64,000 bases of DNA from Algiphilus sp. (GCF_023145115.1 NZ_JAGLEJ010000014.1:124001-188000), one strand, 5' to 3'. Shown: positions 7,811 to 16,487, counted from the stretch's first letter. Notes: generated by a model from the letters alone, not told the origin. Numbers and translations: made by a program.

Positions 7811-9757
7811 ATGCGGAATCGCCATCGGGGGGCCGGCCGCCTGGGCCGGGCGCATCACGTAGCCGCGGCTGCGGCCGTCGCCATGACGGCCTGGGGGGCC
7901 ACGGCGCACGCCGGCCGGACCAGCTTCAACGGCATCGACATCGACTACTCGCTGACCGCGCGCTACTCGGCCGCATGGCGGCTGGAAGCGCCCGATCCGC
8001 GCATCATCGACGCACCGGGCAGTCCCGACGTTCCGGTCGCGGACTTCCTGAAGTACCCGGAGTCCAACAACTACGACGACGGCAACCGCAACTTCGACCA
8101 GTGGTCGATGGTGAACAATCGCGCCTCGGCGCTCGGGGACGTCGAGTTCTCGTGGCGCGACTACGGGGTGCTGATCCGGGGCGACGTGTTCTACGACCAC
8201 GCCTATGCCGGTCGCAACGATCACGATGCGCCGGATCGCATCAATACTTCGCAGGAACCGTTCAACACCTTCACATCCGACGCGGAGGAGCGCAGCCGCC
8301 GGCGGGCGCGTCTGCTGGACGCGTACGCCTACGGCAACTTCTACTTCGGCGACACCATGGCGCTGAACGTGCGCCTGGGGCAGCACATCGCGGCGTGGGG
8401 CGAGAGCCTGTTCTTCGCCGGTATTGCCCAGGCCCAGGCGCCCGCCGACGCGACCCGGGCGACGGTACCGGGCATCGACGTCAAGAGCATCCTGCTGCCG
8501 GTCAATCAGGCCTCCATCCGCTTCACGCTCACCAACCGGCTGACCCTGCTCGGTCAGTACATCTTCGAGAACAAGCCCTTCGAGCTGGACCCGATCGGAT
8601 CCTTCAACTCGCCGACGGATGTCGTCGGACCCGGTGCCGAGATGATCTACGGGCTCAAGAATCCGCTCAATCTCGAGAACCTCGCCGAGCTCGACCTCAC
8701 CAATCTCGACGATATATCGGGACTGGTCATGACCATCGATGAAGCCCTGTTCGACGACCGGCTGCCCACCGAGCAGCTCGAGAACCTGCTGGCCGGATTG
8801 CCGCTCGACGGACTGCCGTCGTTCTCGCTGCCGATCGCACCACTGAACCCGGTGCTGAACGCCCCCGAGGGCATCAACCCGACCTTCGCCGGCTACATCG
8901 AGTCGGACGATCCCCAGTACGGCGGCGGCCTCACCTATTCGCTGACGCCGACCACCGAGCTGGGCGCCTACTACCTGCGCTACCACCAGAAGACGCCGGC
9001 AGTGGTGACCAACTTCGGCGAGCTGCCGATCATCCCCGAGCAGGACATCCTCGGCGATATCGGCATTCCGGCGATCACCACCGCCGATCTCGGGCTCAGC
9101 GTGCCCGCGACCTACAACATCCGCTTCTTCGACAACGTCGATCTCTACGCGCTCAGCCTTTCGACGGTGGTCATGGGGCTGAACGTCGGTGCCGAGGCCA
9201 TCCATCGGCGCGGTGCGGACGTCAACGTCGACGTGCCCAATGGTGTGAACGGGCCGGTGCCGACGCCGACGCGCGCCAATACCCATCAGGTACTGATAAA
9301 CGCCATCTACAGCGGGCGGCCGCCCTGGCTGTTCGACAGTCTCTCGCTGGTCACGGAGGTTGGCTGGGTGCGCGCGACCGATGTGCAGCCCCGGCCCAGT
9401 CAGGAGGGCGCGACCGAGGGCGAGATGTTCAATACGCTCCAGTTCGACGAGGAGGCGTGGGCGATCTCGGTGCTCGCGATCCTGCAGCGCTACTCGGTCT
9501 TCCCGGGCTGGAACCTCACCGTGCCGGTGTCCTACCAGCAGGCACTGAAGGGTCGGTCCCCGCTCAACGGGGCCTTCGGCTCGCTGTTCGACGAGAACGA
9601 TACCCGGGTCGGGATCGGTTTCAACTTCACGCGCCAGCAGCGCCTGACCATCGGCATCCAGTACAGCGGCTTCCTGGGCGGTGCGCCCCACTTCCTGGAC
9701 CGGCCGCTGGCCGACCGCGACACCATCGGGCTCAGTGTCGAGTACGACTTCTTCTAG
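7811..9757 (+). CDS. DUF1302 family outer-membrane beta-barrel protein
   Basis: A 648-residue protein with a signal peptide (basic start, alanine-rich core, cleavage near ATAHA-GR, residue 34). The remainder is rich in alternating aromatic strands, and the C-terminus SVEYDFF ends in phenylalanine, the BAM recognition signature. An internal acidic and leucine-rich insert (about residues 275-350, NLENLAELDLTNLDD) lies between strand regions. DUF1302 proteins are typically encoded next to DUF1329 genes, as here. A GGAGGAG ribosome-binding site precedes ATG 7811. Uptake or sensing of a hydrophobic compound is inferred. Confidence 0.88.
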   Translation: MRNRHRGAGRLGRAHHVAAAAAVAMTAWGATAHAGRTSFNGIDIDYSLTARYSAAWRLEAPDPRIIDAPGSPDVPVADFLKYPESNNYDDGNRNFDQWSMVNNRASALGDVEFSWRDYGVLIRGDVFYDHAYAGRNDHDAPDRINTSQEPFNTFTSDAEERSRRRARLLDAYAYGNFYFGDTMALNVRLGQHIAAWGESLFFAGIAQAQAPADATRATVPGIDVKSILLPVNQASIRFTLTNRLTLLGQYIFENKPFELDPIGSFNSPTDVVGPGAEMIYGLKNPLNLENLAELDLTNLDDISGLVMTIDEALFDDRLPTEQLENLLAGLPLDGLPSFSLPIAPLNPVLNAPEGINPTFAGYIESDDPQYGGGLTYSLTPTTELGAYYLRYHQKTPAVVTNFGELPIIPEQDILGDIGIPAITTADLGLSVPATYNIRFFDNVDLYALSLSTVVMGLNVGAEAIHRRGADVNVDVPNGVNGPVPTPTRANTHQVLINAIYSGRPPWLFDSLSLVTEVGWVRATDVQPRPSQEGATEGEMFNTLQFDEEAWAISVLAILQRYSVFPGWNLTVPVSYQQALKGRSPLNGAFGSLFDENDTRVGIGFNFTRQQRLTIGIQYSGFLGGAPHFLDRPLADRDTIGLSVEYDFF

Positions 9758-9866
9758 AAGGCACGACTAGTCCGTCGAGGGTAATACACGTTATCCCAAA
9801 TGAATTAGTAATTACCACTACGGCCGGTCGCATCCGGCACCAAGACAACGACCCGAGGAGACGACC
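9758..9866. promoter_or_regulatory. AT-rich intergenic region with inverted repeats
   Basis: This 109-base gap is distinctly AT-rich. It contains GGTAAT (9780-9785) and ATTACC (9811-9816) as inverted arms, and the perfect palindrome GTAATTAC at 9808-9815. It may hold an internal promoter or operator for the DUF1329-CYP51 genes. Similar GTAA/TTAC elements occur before the GMC gene, so shared regulation is possible. Confidence 0.35.
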
Positions 9867-11240
9867 ATGAAACGGACCCGTGTTGCGAGCATTGCCACCA
9901 TCGCCGCACTGTGCTGGCCGTTCGGCGCGTCCCATGCGGCGGCGACGGAGGAGCAGCTCGCCGCGCTCGACAGCGAGGACACCACCTGCATGGGCGCACC
10001 GCGCGCCGGTACCGAGAGCGGGGTGGCCGAATACACCGGCAAGTGGTTCAAGACCTGGCCGGGGCAGAGCGAGCCGCACGGCTACCAGCCGGGGCCCTAC
10101 GCCGACGAGGAGCCGGTGCTCACGATCACCGCCGAGAACTACCGGGAGCACGCCGACCGGCTCGCCGAGGGCCCGAAGCAGATGTTCGAGAAGTACCCGG
10201 AGACCTTCCGGATGCACGTGTATCCGAGCCATCGCGATTTCCGCTTCCATGACTGGGTCTGCGACGTCGTCCGGTACAACGCCGAAAACGCGAAGCTGGT
10301 CGACAACGGCCTCGGCCTCGAAGGCATGGCGGGTGCGCATCCGTTCCCGTTCCCGGAGAACGGACTGCAGGCCATCTGGAACGTGATCCAGCCGCACCGG
10401 GCGTGGACCGAGCACGCGGTATACGACATCGCGATGGTGCACGGCAACGGCGACGTCGCCTGGGGCAAGTGGGACTTCACGACCATGAACACCGGCGCCC
10501 ACCCGGACCCCGACGAGCGCGGGCGCTTCAGCGACAAGGTCGGCGGCTATCTGTTCATCGAGCTGCTGGCACCGCCGAGCGACGCAGGTCAGATCAACGT
10601 CGGCTACCAGCCCAACAACTTCGCCGACGACGCCACCCAGGCGTGGCAGTACAACCCCGGCACGCGGCGGGTCCGCAAGGCGCCCGAGATCGGGCACGAC
10701 TATCCGGTGCCGCCGGCCGGCATGCGCACCTCCGACGACGACTACATCTTCAACGGATCACCCGAGCGCTACAGCTGGAAGCTGGTGGGCAAGAAGGAGA
10801 TGTACATCCCGCGGCACAACTTCCGGATCAACGATCCCTCACTGTCCTACGACCAGATCATCCGGCCCGGCACGGTCAATCCGGAGCACGTGCGCTGGGA
10901 GCTGCACCGGGTCTGGGTCATCGACGGCTACCTCAAGGAGGACTACCGCCACGTCTACGGCAAGCGCCGGATCTATGCCCACGAGGACACCTGGCTGGCG
11001 CACATGTCGGACAACTTCGACACGCGCGGCGATCTCTGGCGCTCCAACTGGGTGCTCTACTTCTACTCGCAGGAGTCCGGCACCTATCACCGCGGCGTCT
11101 CGCTGTTCCACGACCTGACCGCCGGCTCCTACGAGGCCGACTACCTCGTCAACGAAGCCGGCGATGGCTGGTGGCGCCTCAACCAGACCATGCGCCCACA
11201 GCAGTTCCGCCCCGAGGCAGCGGCCCGCGCCGGCCGCTGA
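9867..11240 (+). CDS. DUF1329 family secreted protein
   Basis: A complete 457-residue protein with a signal peptide (residues 1-27, cleavage near SHAAA). The mature start contains CMGAPRAGTESGVAEYTGK, which is nearly identical in the paralogue at 31438. The body matches DUF1329 throughout (QYNPGTRRVRKAPE, NGSPERYSWKLVGKKEM). GAGGAG precedes ATG 9867. Position between the DUF1302 barrel and the CYP51 fusion suggests delivery of the substrate to the cell interior; no enzyme motif is seen. Confidence 0.88.
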   Translation: MKRTRVASIATIAALCWPFGASHAAATEEQLAALDSEDTTCMGAPRAGTESGVAEYTGKWFKTWPGQSEPHGYQPGPYADEEPVLTITAENYREHADRLAEGPKQMFEKYPETFRMHVYPSHRDFRFHDWVCDVVRYNAENAKLVDNGLGLEGMAGAHPFPFPENGLQAIWNVIQPHRAWTEHAVYDIAMVHGNGDVAWGKWDFTTMNTGAHPDPDERGRFSDKVGGYLFIELLAPPSDAGQINVGYQPNNFADDATQAWQYNPGTRRVRKAPEIGHDYPVPPAGMRTSDDDYIFNGSPERYSWKLVGKKEMYIPRHNFRINDPSLSYDQIIRPGTVNPEHVRWELHRVWVIDGYLKEDYRHVYGKRRIYAHEDTWLAHMSDNFDTRGDLWRSNWVLYFYSQESGTYHRGVSLFHDLTAGSYEADYLVNEAGDGWWRLNQTMRPQQFRPEAAARAGR

Positions 11241-11263
11241 TCGCCCACAGCAGGAGCACGCTC

Positions 11264-12949
11264 ATGGCTACCCAGACCCTGACCCAGCCCCGCGGCGGAG
11301 GGCCGAATCCGCCGTCCCATCCCGGCGGTCTGCCGTGGATCGGCCACATGCTGGCCTTCGTCCGCAATCCGTACCGCTTCGTCAGCGATGTTGCCGGTCG
11401 CGGTGGCGAGATTGCTTCCTTCCGCATGCTCGGGCAGCGCATCGTGCTGCTGACCGGTGACGAAGCCAGCGAGGTCTTCTACCGGGCTTCCGACGAGCAG
11501 CTGGACCAGTCCGCGGCCTACAAGATGATGACCCCGGTGTTCGGGGAGGGCGTGATCTTCGATGCCCCCATCGAGCGCAAGAACGAGCAGCTCCGCATGC
11601 TCATGCCGACCCTGCGCGCGGAAGCGATGCGCAATCACTCGTCGAAGGTCGTGCAGGAGGTCGAGGACCTGATCGCCGACTGGGGCGACAGCGGCGAGAT
11701 CGAGCTGGTCGCATTCATGAAGCAGCTCACCATCAACACTGCCAGCCATTGCCTGCTGGGCCGGGAGTTCCGCTACGAGCTCAACGAGGAATTCGCCGCC
11801 ATCTATCACGATCTCGAGCAGGGCGTGCATCCGGTGGCCTACCACTATCCCAATCTGCCGCTGCCGCGCTTCCGGCGCCGTGATCGCGCGCGCAAGCGTC
11901 TCAAGTTGCTGGTCGGTGACATCGTGCAACGCCGCGAAGCGCAGATCGACAAGCCGGATGACATGTTCCAGAGCCTCATCGACATGCGCTATGCCGATGG
12001 GACCCGGCTCACCGAGGACGAGATCACCGGCATGCTGATCGGCGCCATCTTCGCCGGGCACCACACCAGCTCCGGGACCGCGGCCTGGATGCTGCTGGAG
12101 CTCCTCAAGCATCCGCACATCCTTCGCGAGGCGCGCGAGGAGGTCGACACGTTGCTGGGCGCCGAGGGCGAGGTCAGCTTCCAGAACATGCGCGAGATGC
12201 ACGTGCTGGATCGCGTGCTCAAGGAGGTCCTGCGCCTGCATCCGCCGCTCATCATCCTGATGCGACAGGTCAGCGAGGACCTGCACTTCAAGGACTACGT
12301 CATCCGCAAGGGCGACATGGTCTGGGCAGCGCCGCCGGTCACGCACCGCATCTCGGGGCTGTTCCCGAATCCCGAAGTGTTCGATCCCGAGCGCTACGCC
12401 GAGGGTCGCCGCGAGGACAAGAACATCATGGCCTACCAGCCCTTCGGCGGAGGCAAGCACAAGTGTTCGGGCAACGCCTTCGCGATGTTCCAGATCAAGG
12501 CCATCTTTGCCGTGCTGCTGCGGCGCTACGACTTCGAGCTGGTCGACGCTCCGGAAAGCTATGTCGACAACTACAACGACATGATCGTGCAGCCGAAGGA
12601 GCCCTGCCGCGTGCGCTATCGGCGCCGCGATCCGAGCAGCTTCGCGTCGCGCTACGGCACCTCCGGGGCGCCGGAAGGCGTCGACGAGAGCGCCGCGGCG
12701 AGTGGGTGCCCCTTCCATGCCGATGGTGCGGATGCTGCTACCGCCGAGCGCACCATGCGCGTAGCAGTCGATCGCCAGCTCTGCCAGGGGCATGCGGTCT
12801 GCATGGGTGAATCGCCCGCCCACTTCCAGGTGAGTGCGGACGGCGTGTTGCAGATCGTTCGCGAAACCGTCGACGACGACGAGCGGCAGAAGGTCGAGCA
12901 GGCGGTGGAGTACTGCCCGACCCAGGCGCTGAAGATCGTCGAGGACTGA
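11264..12949 (+). CDS. cyp51: CYP51-family sterol 14alpha-demethylase fused to a ferredoxin
   Basis: A 561-residue fusion. Residues 1-450 are a P450 with the CYP51 hallmarks: FAGHHTSSGT at the I-helix (263-272), ExxR at Glu321-Arg324 followed by LHPPLIILMR, and haem ligand Cys401 in FGGGKHKCSG. The B' region DQSAAYKMMTPVFGEGV and the PESYVDN segment closely resemble mycobacterial CYP51. After a linker rich in Gly, Ala and Ser, residues 498-561 form a [3Fe-4S]-type ferredoxin with Cys507, Cys513 and Cys551-Pro. The known precedent is the CYP51-ferredoxin of Methylococcus capsulatus, where it serves sterol synthesis. Here the neighbours point to degradation or modification of imported sterols. 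ATG 11264 is preceded by AGGAG. Confidence 0.93.
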   Translation: MATQTLTQPRGGGPNPPSHPGGLPWIGHMLAFVRNPYRFVSDVAGRGGEIASFRMLGQRIVLLTGDEASEVFYRASDEQLDQSAAYKMMTPVFGEGVIFDAPIERKNEQLRMLMPTLRAEAMRNHSSKVVQEVEDLIADWGDSGEIELVAFMKQLTINTASHCLLGREFRYELNEEFAAIYHDLEQGVHPVAYHYPNLPLPRFRRRDRARKRLKLLVGDIVQRREAQIDKPDDMFQSLIDMRYADGTRLTEDEITGMLIGAIFAGHHTSSGTAAWMLLELLKHPHILREAREEVDTLLGAEGEVSFQNMREMHVLDRVLKEVLRLHPPLIILMRQVSEDLHFKDYVIRKGDMVWAAPPVTHRISGLFPNPEVFDPERYAEGRREDKNIMAYQPFGGGKHKCSGNAFAMFQIKAIFAVLLRRYDFELVDAPESYVDNYNDMIVQPKEPCRVRYRRRDPSSFASRYGTSGAPEGVDESAAASGCPFHADGADAATAERTMRVAVDRQLCQGHAVCMGESPAHFQVSADGVLQIVRETVDDDERQKVEQAVEYCPTQALKIVED

Positions 12950-12958
12950 CCGGCCCGC

Positions 12959-14011
12959 ATGAAGATCTTTCTTACCGGCGCCACCGGTTTCGTCGGCGCA
13001 CACACAGCACGCGAGCTGCTTGCCGCCGGCCATGAACTGCGGCTGCTGGCGCGCAACCCGGACGCGGCGCGGGCCTATTTCGCGCGGCACGACGCACCAG
13101 TGAGCGACTGGGTGGTCGCAGACATGCGCGACGCGGATGCCGTGCGGGATGCCATGCAGGGATGCGACGGCGTGCTGCACGCGGCGGCGGCGGTTTCGCT
13201 GGATCCGCGCAAGGCGCAGCAGACCTACGACAACAATGTCGGCGGCATGGAAGCGGTGGTCGGGGCGGCGTGCGCGCTCGGCATCCGGCGCATCGTCTAT
13301 GTCTCGAGTCTGAGCGTGCTGTTCAGCCCCGGCCTGGCCGCCATCGACGAGGATACGCCGCTGGGCACGCCGCACGACGCCTACGCACGCTCCAAGCGCG
13401 ACGCCGACGTACGCGTGCGCGCGCTTCAGGCGCAGGGACACCCCATCAGCATCACCTATCCGAGCGCCATCATCGGGCCGGACGACCCGCGGCTCAGCGA
13501 AGCCAACTTCGCGATCACCGCCTTTCTCACCCAGATGCTGCCGCGCACCAGCACCGGCATCCAGTTCGTCGATGTCCGCGATGTGGCGCGCGCGCACCGC
13601 GTGCTGCTGGAGCGCGAGCCGGTGGCGGACCCGGCGACGGCGCGCTACATCCTCAGCGGTCGCTACCACCGCTGGGCCGAGCTGCGCGATGTTCTCGAGC
13701 GCGTGACCGGCCGGCGCCTGTTCGCGCCGCGGGTGCCGGGGGCGCTGCTGCGCGTTTTCGGTGCCGGAGCCGACCTGGCGCGCCGCGTCGTGCCCTTCGG
13801 TGGCTCGATGAACACCGAGTCCATGAACATCGTCACGCGCTGGCCGGACGCCAGCGCAGACCGGGCGCGCAGCGATCTCGGCATCGCCTTCCGGCCCGGC
13901 GAGGTCACCTTCCACGACACCATCCGGTGGCTCGCCGAGGCGGGGCATCTGTCCGCGGCCAAGGCGGGGCCCGCCATCCAGAGCACCATGCAGATCAGGG
14001 AGACCATCTAG
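12959..14011 (+). CDS. NAD-dependent epimerase/3beta-HSD-like dehydrogenase
   Basis: A 350-residue extended SDR with TGATGFVG at residues 6-13, VSSLSV, and Tyr142-x3-Lys146 (YARSK). It is the second of three related dehydrogenases in the cluster and is more divergent from ERG26 than the one at 6749. It starts 9 bases after the CYP51 fusion and ends in TAGATG with the next gene, so it is tightly coupled to both. Oxidation of a ring hydroxyl (3beta-OH, or one exposed by demethylation) is a reasonable inference; the substrate is unknown. Confidence 0.8.
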   Translation: MKIFLTGATGFVGAHTARELLAAGHELRLLARNPDAARAYFARHDAPVSDWVVADMRDADAVRDAMQGCDGVLHAAAAVSLDPRKAQQTYDNNVGGMEAVVGAACALGIRRIVYVSSLSVLFSPGLAAIDEDTPLGTPHDAYARSKRDADVRVRALQAQGHPISITYPSAIIGPDDPRLSEANFAITAFLTQMLPRTSTGIQFVDVRDVARAHRVLLEREPVADPATARYILSGRYHRWAELRDVLERVTGRRLFAPRVPGALLRVFGAGADLARRVVPFGGSMNTESMNIVTRWPDASADRARSDLGIAFRPGEVTFHDTIRWLAEAGHLSAAKAGPAIQSTMQIRETI

Positions 14012-14650
14012 ATGAGCGACAAGCGCGCACCCTCCATCACCCCGCCGAACCAGGCCTATCCGCGCGAGGAGATGGAGGCCATGGTGGAAAAGTGGCTGCA
14101 GGCCAACGTCGATGCCGAGAAGGAGGGAGACTGGACCCGGCACCTCGGACCCATGTACACCGAGGACGCGGTCTATACCTGGAACATGGGGCCGGACGAG
14201 GAGTTCGTCGCCGACGGCCGCCAGGAAATCTGCGACGTGGCGCTGGGCTACCAGATGGTCGGCTTCGAGGGCTGGGAGTATCCCTACCACGACATCATCA
14301 TCGACGACCGGCGCGGCACGGTGCTCGGCTTCTGGAAGCAGCAGTCGCCGTACACGCGCGCCGACGGCACGCGCATCTGCGTCGAGGGCATCGGCGGTTC
14401 GTGGTTCGAGTACGCCGGCAACTATCAGTGGCGCTGGCAGCGCGACTTCTTCGATCTCGGCAACGTCAAGGCGCTGTTCTTCGAGCTGGCGGGCATGAAT
14501 GCGCTCTCGGCGCCGGTCAAGGAGAAGATCCGCCGTCAGGCGAAGGGCGAGCTGCTGCAGGGGCACCGCAAGCTGCGCGAGCCGCCGTCGACGGGCCGCA
14601 AGCTGCGCAACTTCCTGGCCATGGCGCGCGTCGGCCTGACCGGTCGCTAG
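14012..14650 (+). CDS. NTF2/SnoaL-like fold protein
   Basis: A 212-residue soluble protein. Residues 20-150 resemble the NTF2-like/SnoaL superfamily: an N-terminal helix (EEMEAMVEKWLQAN), GDWTRHLGPMYTEDAVYTW, then strands ending in WRWQRDFFDLGNVKALF. That superfamily includes ketosteroid isomerases, polyketide cyclases and dehydratases, so an isomerase or lyase acting on a steroid double bond is possible; I cannot identify catalytic residues with confidence. The C-terminal 50 residues are basic. Its start codon directly abuts the previous stop, and the cycloisomerase gene begins 2 bases after its own stop. Confidence 0.65.
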   Translation: MSDKRAPSITPPNQAYPREEMEAMVEKWLQANVDAEKEGDWTRHLGPMYTEDAVYTWNMGPDEEFVADGRQEICDVALGYQMVGFEGWEYPYHDIIIDDRRGTVLGFWKQQSPYTRADGTRICVEGIGGSWFEYAGNYQWRWQRDFFDLGNVKALFFELAGMNALSAPVKEKIRRQAKGELLQGHRKLREPPSTGRKLRNFLAMARVGLTGR

Positions 14651-14652
14651 CG

Positions 14653-15444
14653 ATGGCGCGCTGGTTCTCGGAGAACCCCGACAAGGCCTGGGTCGAGAAG
14701 TTCTTCCTGATCTACTCGCCGCTGTGGATGCTCGCCATGGCGGTGATGGTGGTCACCGGCTGGGGCGGGGAGTGGAGCAACACGGCGATGCTGGTGCACG
14801 CCATCGCCGTGGCGCTGCCCATCGTGCTGGTGCCGATGCTGATCGCCGGCCGCCGCACCGACACCCCGTGGCACGCGAGCTATTGGCTCAAGGCCAACCT
14901 CTACCTCGCGATCTTCTCCTTCTTCGGCAACTACTTCGGCTCGGAGTACTTCTTCGACGTGCTGGGGATGGTCTACGTCTACCCGAACGTCAGTACCGTG
15001 CTGGATGCCGCCCTGGTGGGCAGCGGCGAGCAGGACGTGCCGCTGATCATGTACTTCTATACCCACGCCTACTTCATGACCTACCACGCCACCGCCAACA
15101 TCGTGCTGCGGCGGCTCGGAACCGCGCGGCTGCCGGGGATGCAGCTGCTGTTCCCGATCTTCGTGTTCGTCATCGGCTATGCGTGGGCCTGGATGGAGAC
15201 GAAGGCGATGGCCAATCCGCTCATCGCGGAGAACTTCCACTACCGCGACATGGCGCGCATGCTGGCCTACGGCTCGGCGATCTACGCGACCTACTTCATC
15301 GCCAGCTTCCCGATCTACTACTTCATCGACGAATCCCGCGAGCGGCGGTGGAGCCTGGTGCAGACCGCCGCGGGCGCGCTCAGCGCCAGCATGCTGACCT
15401 TCTTCCTGCTCGATTTCGCGACCCACTGGGTGGGAGCGCTGTGA
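14653..15444 (+). CDS. Cycloeucalenol cycloisomerase homologue
   Basis: A 263-residue membrane protein with about six hydrophobic segments. It matches plant CPI1 along its whole length in recalled sequence: an N-terminal NPDKAWVEKFFLIYSPLW (plant NPSKRWGELFFLLYTPFW), WLKANLYLAIFSFFGNYF, YFFDVLG.YVYPN, the FFxTHxxFxxYH region (here YFYTHAYFMTYHATANIVLRR), YATYFIASFPIYYFIDE and a final LDF. The plant enzyme (~280 residues, ER membrane) opens the 9beta,19-cyclopropane ring of cycloeucalenol to give obtusifoliol, the substrate of plant CYP51. Finding it three genes from a CYP51 fusion makes the same reaction class likely here. The physiological substrate is not shown. Confidence 0.87.
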   Translation: MARWFSENPDKAWVEKFFLIYSPLWMLAMAVMVVTGWGGEWSNTAMLVHAIAVALPIVLVPMLIAGRRTDTPWHASYWLKANLYLAIFSFFGNYFGSEYFFDVLGMVYVYPNVSTVLDAALVGSGEQDVPLIMYFYTHAYFMTYHATANIVLRRLGTARLPGMQLLFPIFVFVIGYAWAWMETKAMANPLIAENFHYRDMARMLAYGSAIYATYFIASFPIYYFIDESRERRWSLVQTAAGALSASMLTFFLLDFATHWVGAL

Positions 15445-15467
15445 CGGGCGGTCGCGCCGTCTGATCC

Positions 15468-16487
15468 GTGATCGAAGCGCGGCAGGACGGCGTCCAGGGC
15501 CCGCCCACGCTGGTGCTGGGCGGCTCGGGCTTTCTCGGTGCGCATGTCGTGCGCCAGCTCTGCGAACAGCGGCGCCCGCTGCGGGTGCTGGCCCGTCGGA
15601 ACAGCAATCTGGCGCTCATCGATGGCCTGCCGGTGGAGCGCGTCGTGGGCGACGTGCTGGACCCGGACAGCCTTGCGCGCGCCATGCAGGGCGTCGAGGT
15701 CGTCCATCACTGTGTGGTTGATGCGCGCGCCTGGCTGCGCGATCCGGATCCACTGTTCCGGGTCAACGTCGAGGGCATGGAGAACGCGCTGCGCGCGGCC
15801 GAGGCCGCCGGGGTGCGGCGCTTCGTCTTCACCAGCACCTACGGCACCATCGCACCGCGCGCCGACGGCGGGACGTCGGACGAGCGCGACCACTACGACA
15901 TCATCGACGATCTCCCGCCCTACATCCGGTGTCGCATCGAAGCCGAGCGCCGGTTCTTCGCGCACATCGCGGCCAGCCGCATGGAAGGCGTCGCTGGCTG
16001 CGTGGCGACCACCTTCGGCGCCGGCGATCTGCTGCCGACGCCGCAGGGCAGGCTGATCGACGATGCCAGTCGGGGCCGCATGCCGTTCTACTGGGATGGC
16101 GGGACCTGTGCGCTCGGCATCGAGGATGCGGCCCGCGGCATGATCCTCGCCGAGCGGCACGGGGCCTCGGGCGCGCGCTACATCTTCTCCGAGCGCTGGC
16201 TCGGCTACCGCGAGATGTTCATGCATGCGGCCCGCTGGGCGGGACGGTGCGGCCCCCGGTTTCGCTTCCCGGACGCGCTGATGCTGCCCATGGCCGATGC
16301 GGTGGAGTGGATGGCCGCCCGGCTGGATCGCGAGAATCGCTTCAACCGGGATGCCATCCGTTGCTCGACGATGCTGAGCCGCTGCACGGCCGCGCGTGCC
16401 CGGTCCGAGCTCGGCTGGGAACCGACCCCGGTCTGGGAAGCGGTGAACGCGGCGCTGGTCGACTTCCGGGCCCGGCGCGCGCGGTAG
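15468..16487 (+). CDS. NAD-dependent epimerase/dehydratase family protein with YxxxR active site
   Basis: A 339-residue extended SDR, the third in the cluster. The nucleotide motif GGSGFLG lies near residues 20-26 and FTSTYGT holds the serine/threonine position. The catalytic lysine of YxxxK is replaced by arginine: Tyr152-I-R-C-Arg156. RFNRDAIRCSTMLSR and a normal C-terminus suggest an intact gene. GTG at 15468 is the likely start; no ATG is suitable. It closes the operon carrying CYP51 and the cycloisomerase. The Lys-to-Arg change may tune or reduce activity, so function is left open. Confidence 0.75.
   Translation: MIEARQDGVQGPPTLVLGGSGFLGAHVVRQLCEQRRPLRVLARRNSNLALIDGLPVERVVGDVLDPDSLARAMQGVEVVHHCVVDARAWLRDPDPLFRVNVEGMENALRAAEAAGVRRFVFTSTYGTIAPRADGGTSDERDHYDIIDDLPPYIRCRIEAERRFFAHIAASRMEGVAGCVATTFGAGDLLPTPQGRLIDDASRGRMPFYWDGGTCALGIEDAARGMILAERHGASGARYIFSERWLGYREMFMHAARWAGRCGPRFRFPDALMLPMADAVEWMAARLDRENRFNRDAIRCSTMLSRCTAARARSELGWEPTPVWEAVNAALVDFRARRAR

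Noticed and set aside
10403..11263. In-frame extension upstream of the CYP51 fusion
   Set aside because: It overlaps the DUF1329 gene in another frame and its translation is arginine-rich nonsense; the AGGAG site and homology support ATG 11264.
11141..14566. A 1141-codon minus-strand frame opposite CYP51 and its neighbours
   Set aside because: No recognisable domain, compositional bias typical of an antisense shadow; the + strand genes have full sets of motifs.
12959..16487. Sugar-nucleotide epimerase pathway (polysaccharide synthesis)
   Set aside because: Three epimerase-fold proteins occur, but no glycosyltransferase or other sugar gene is nearby and all neighbours are sterol- or lipid-type enzymes.
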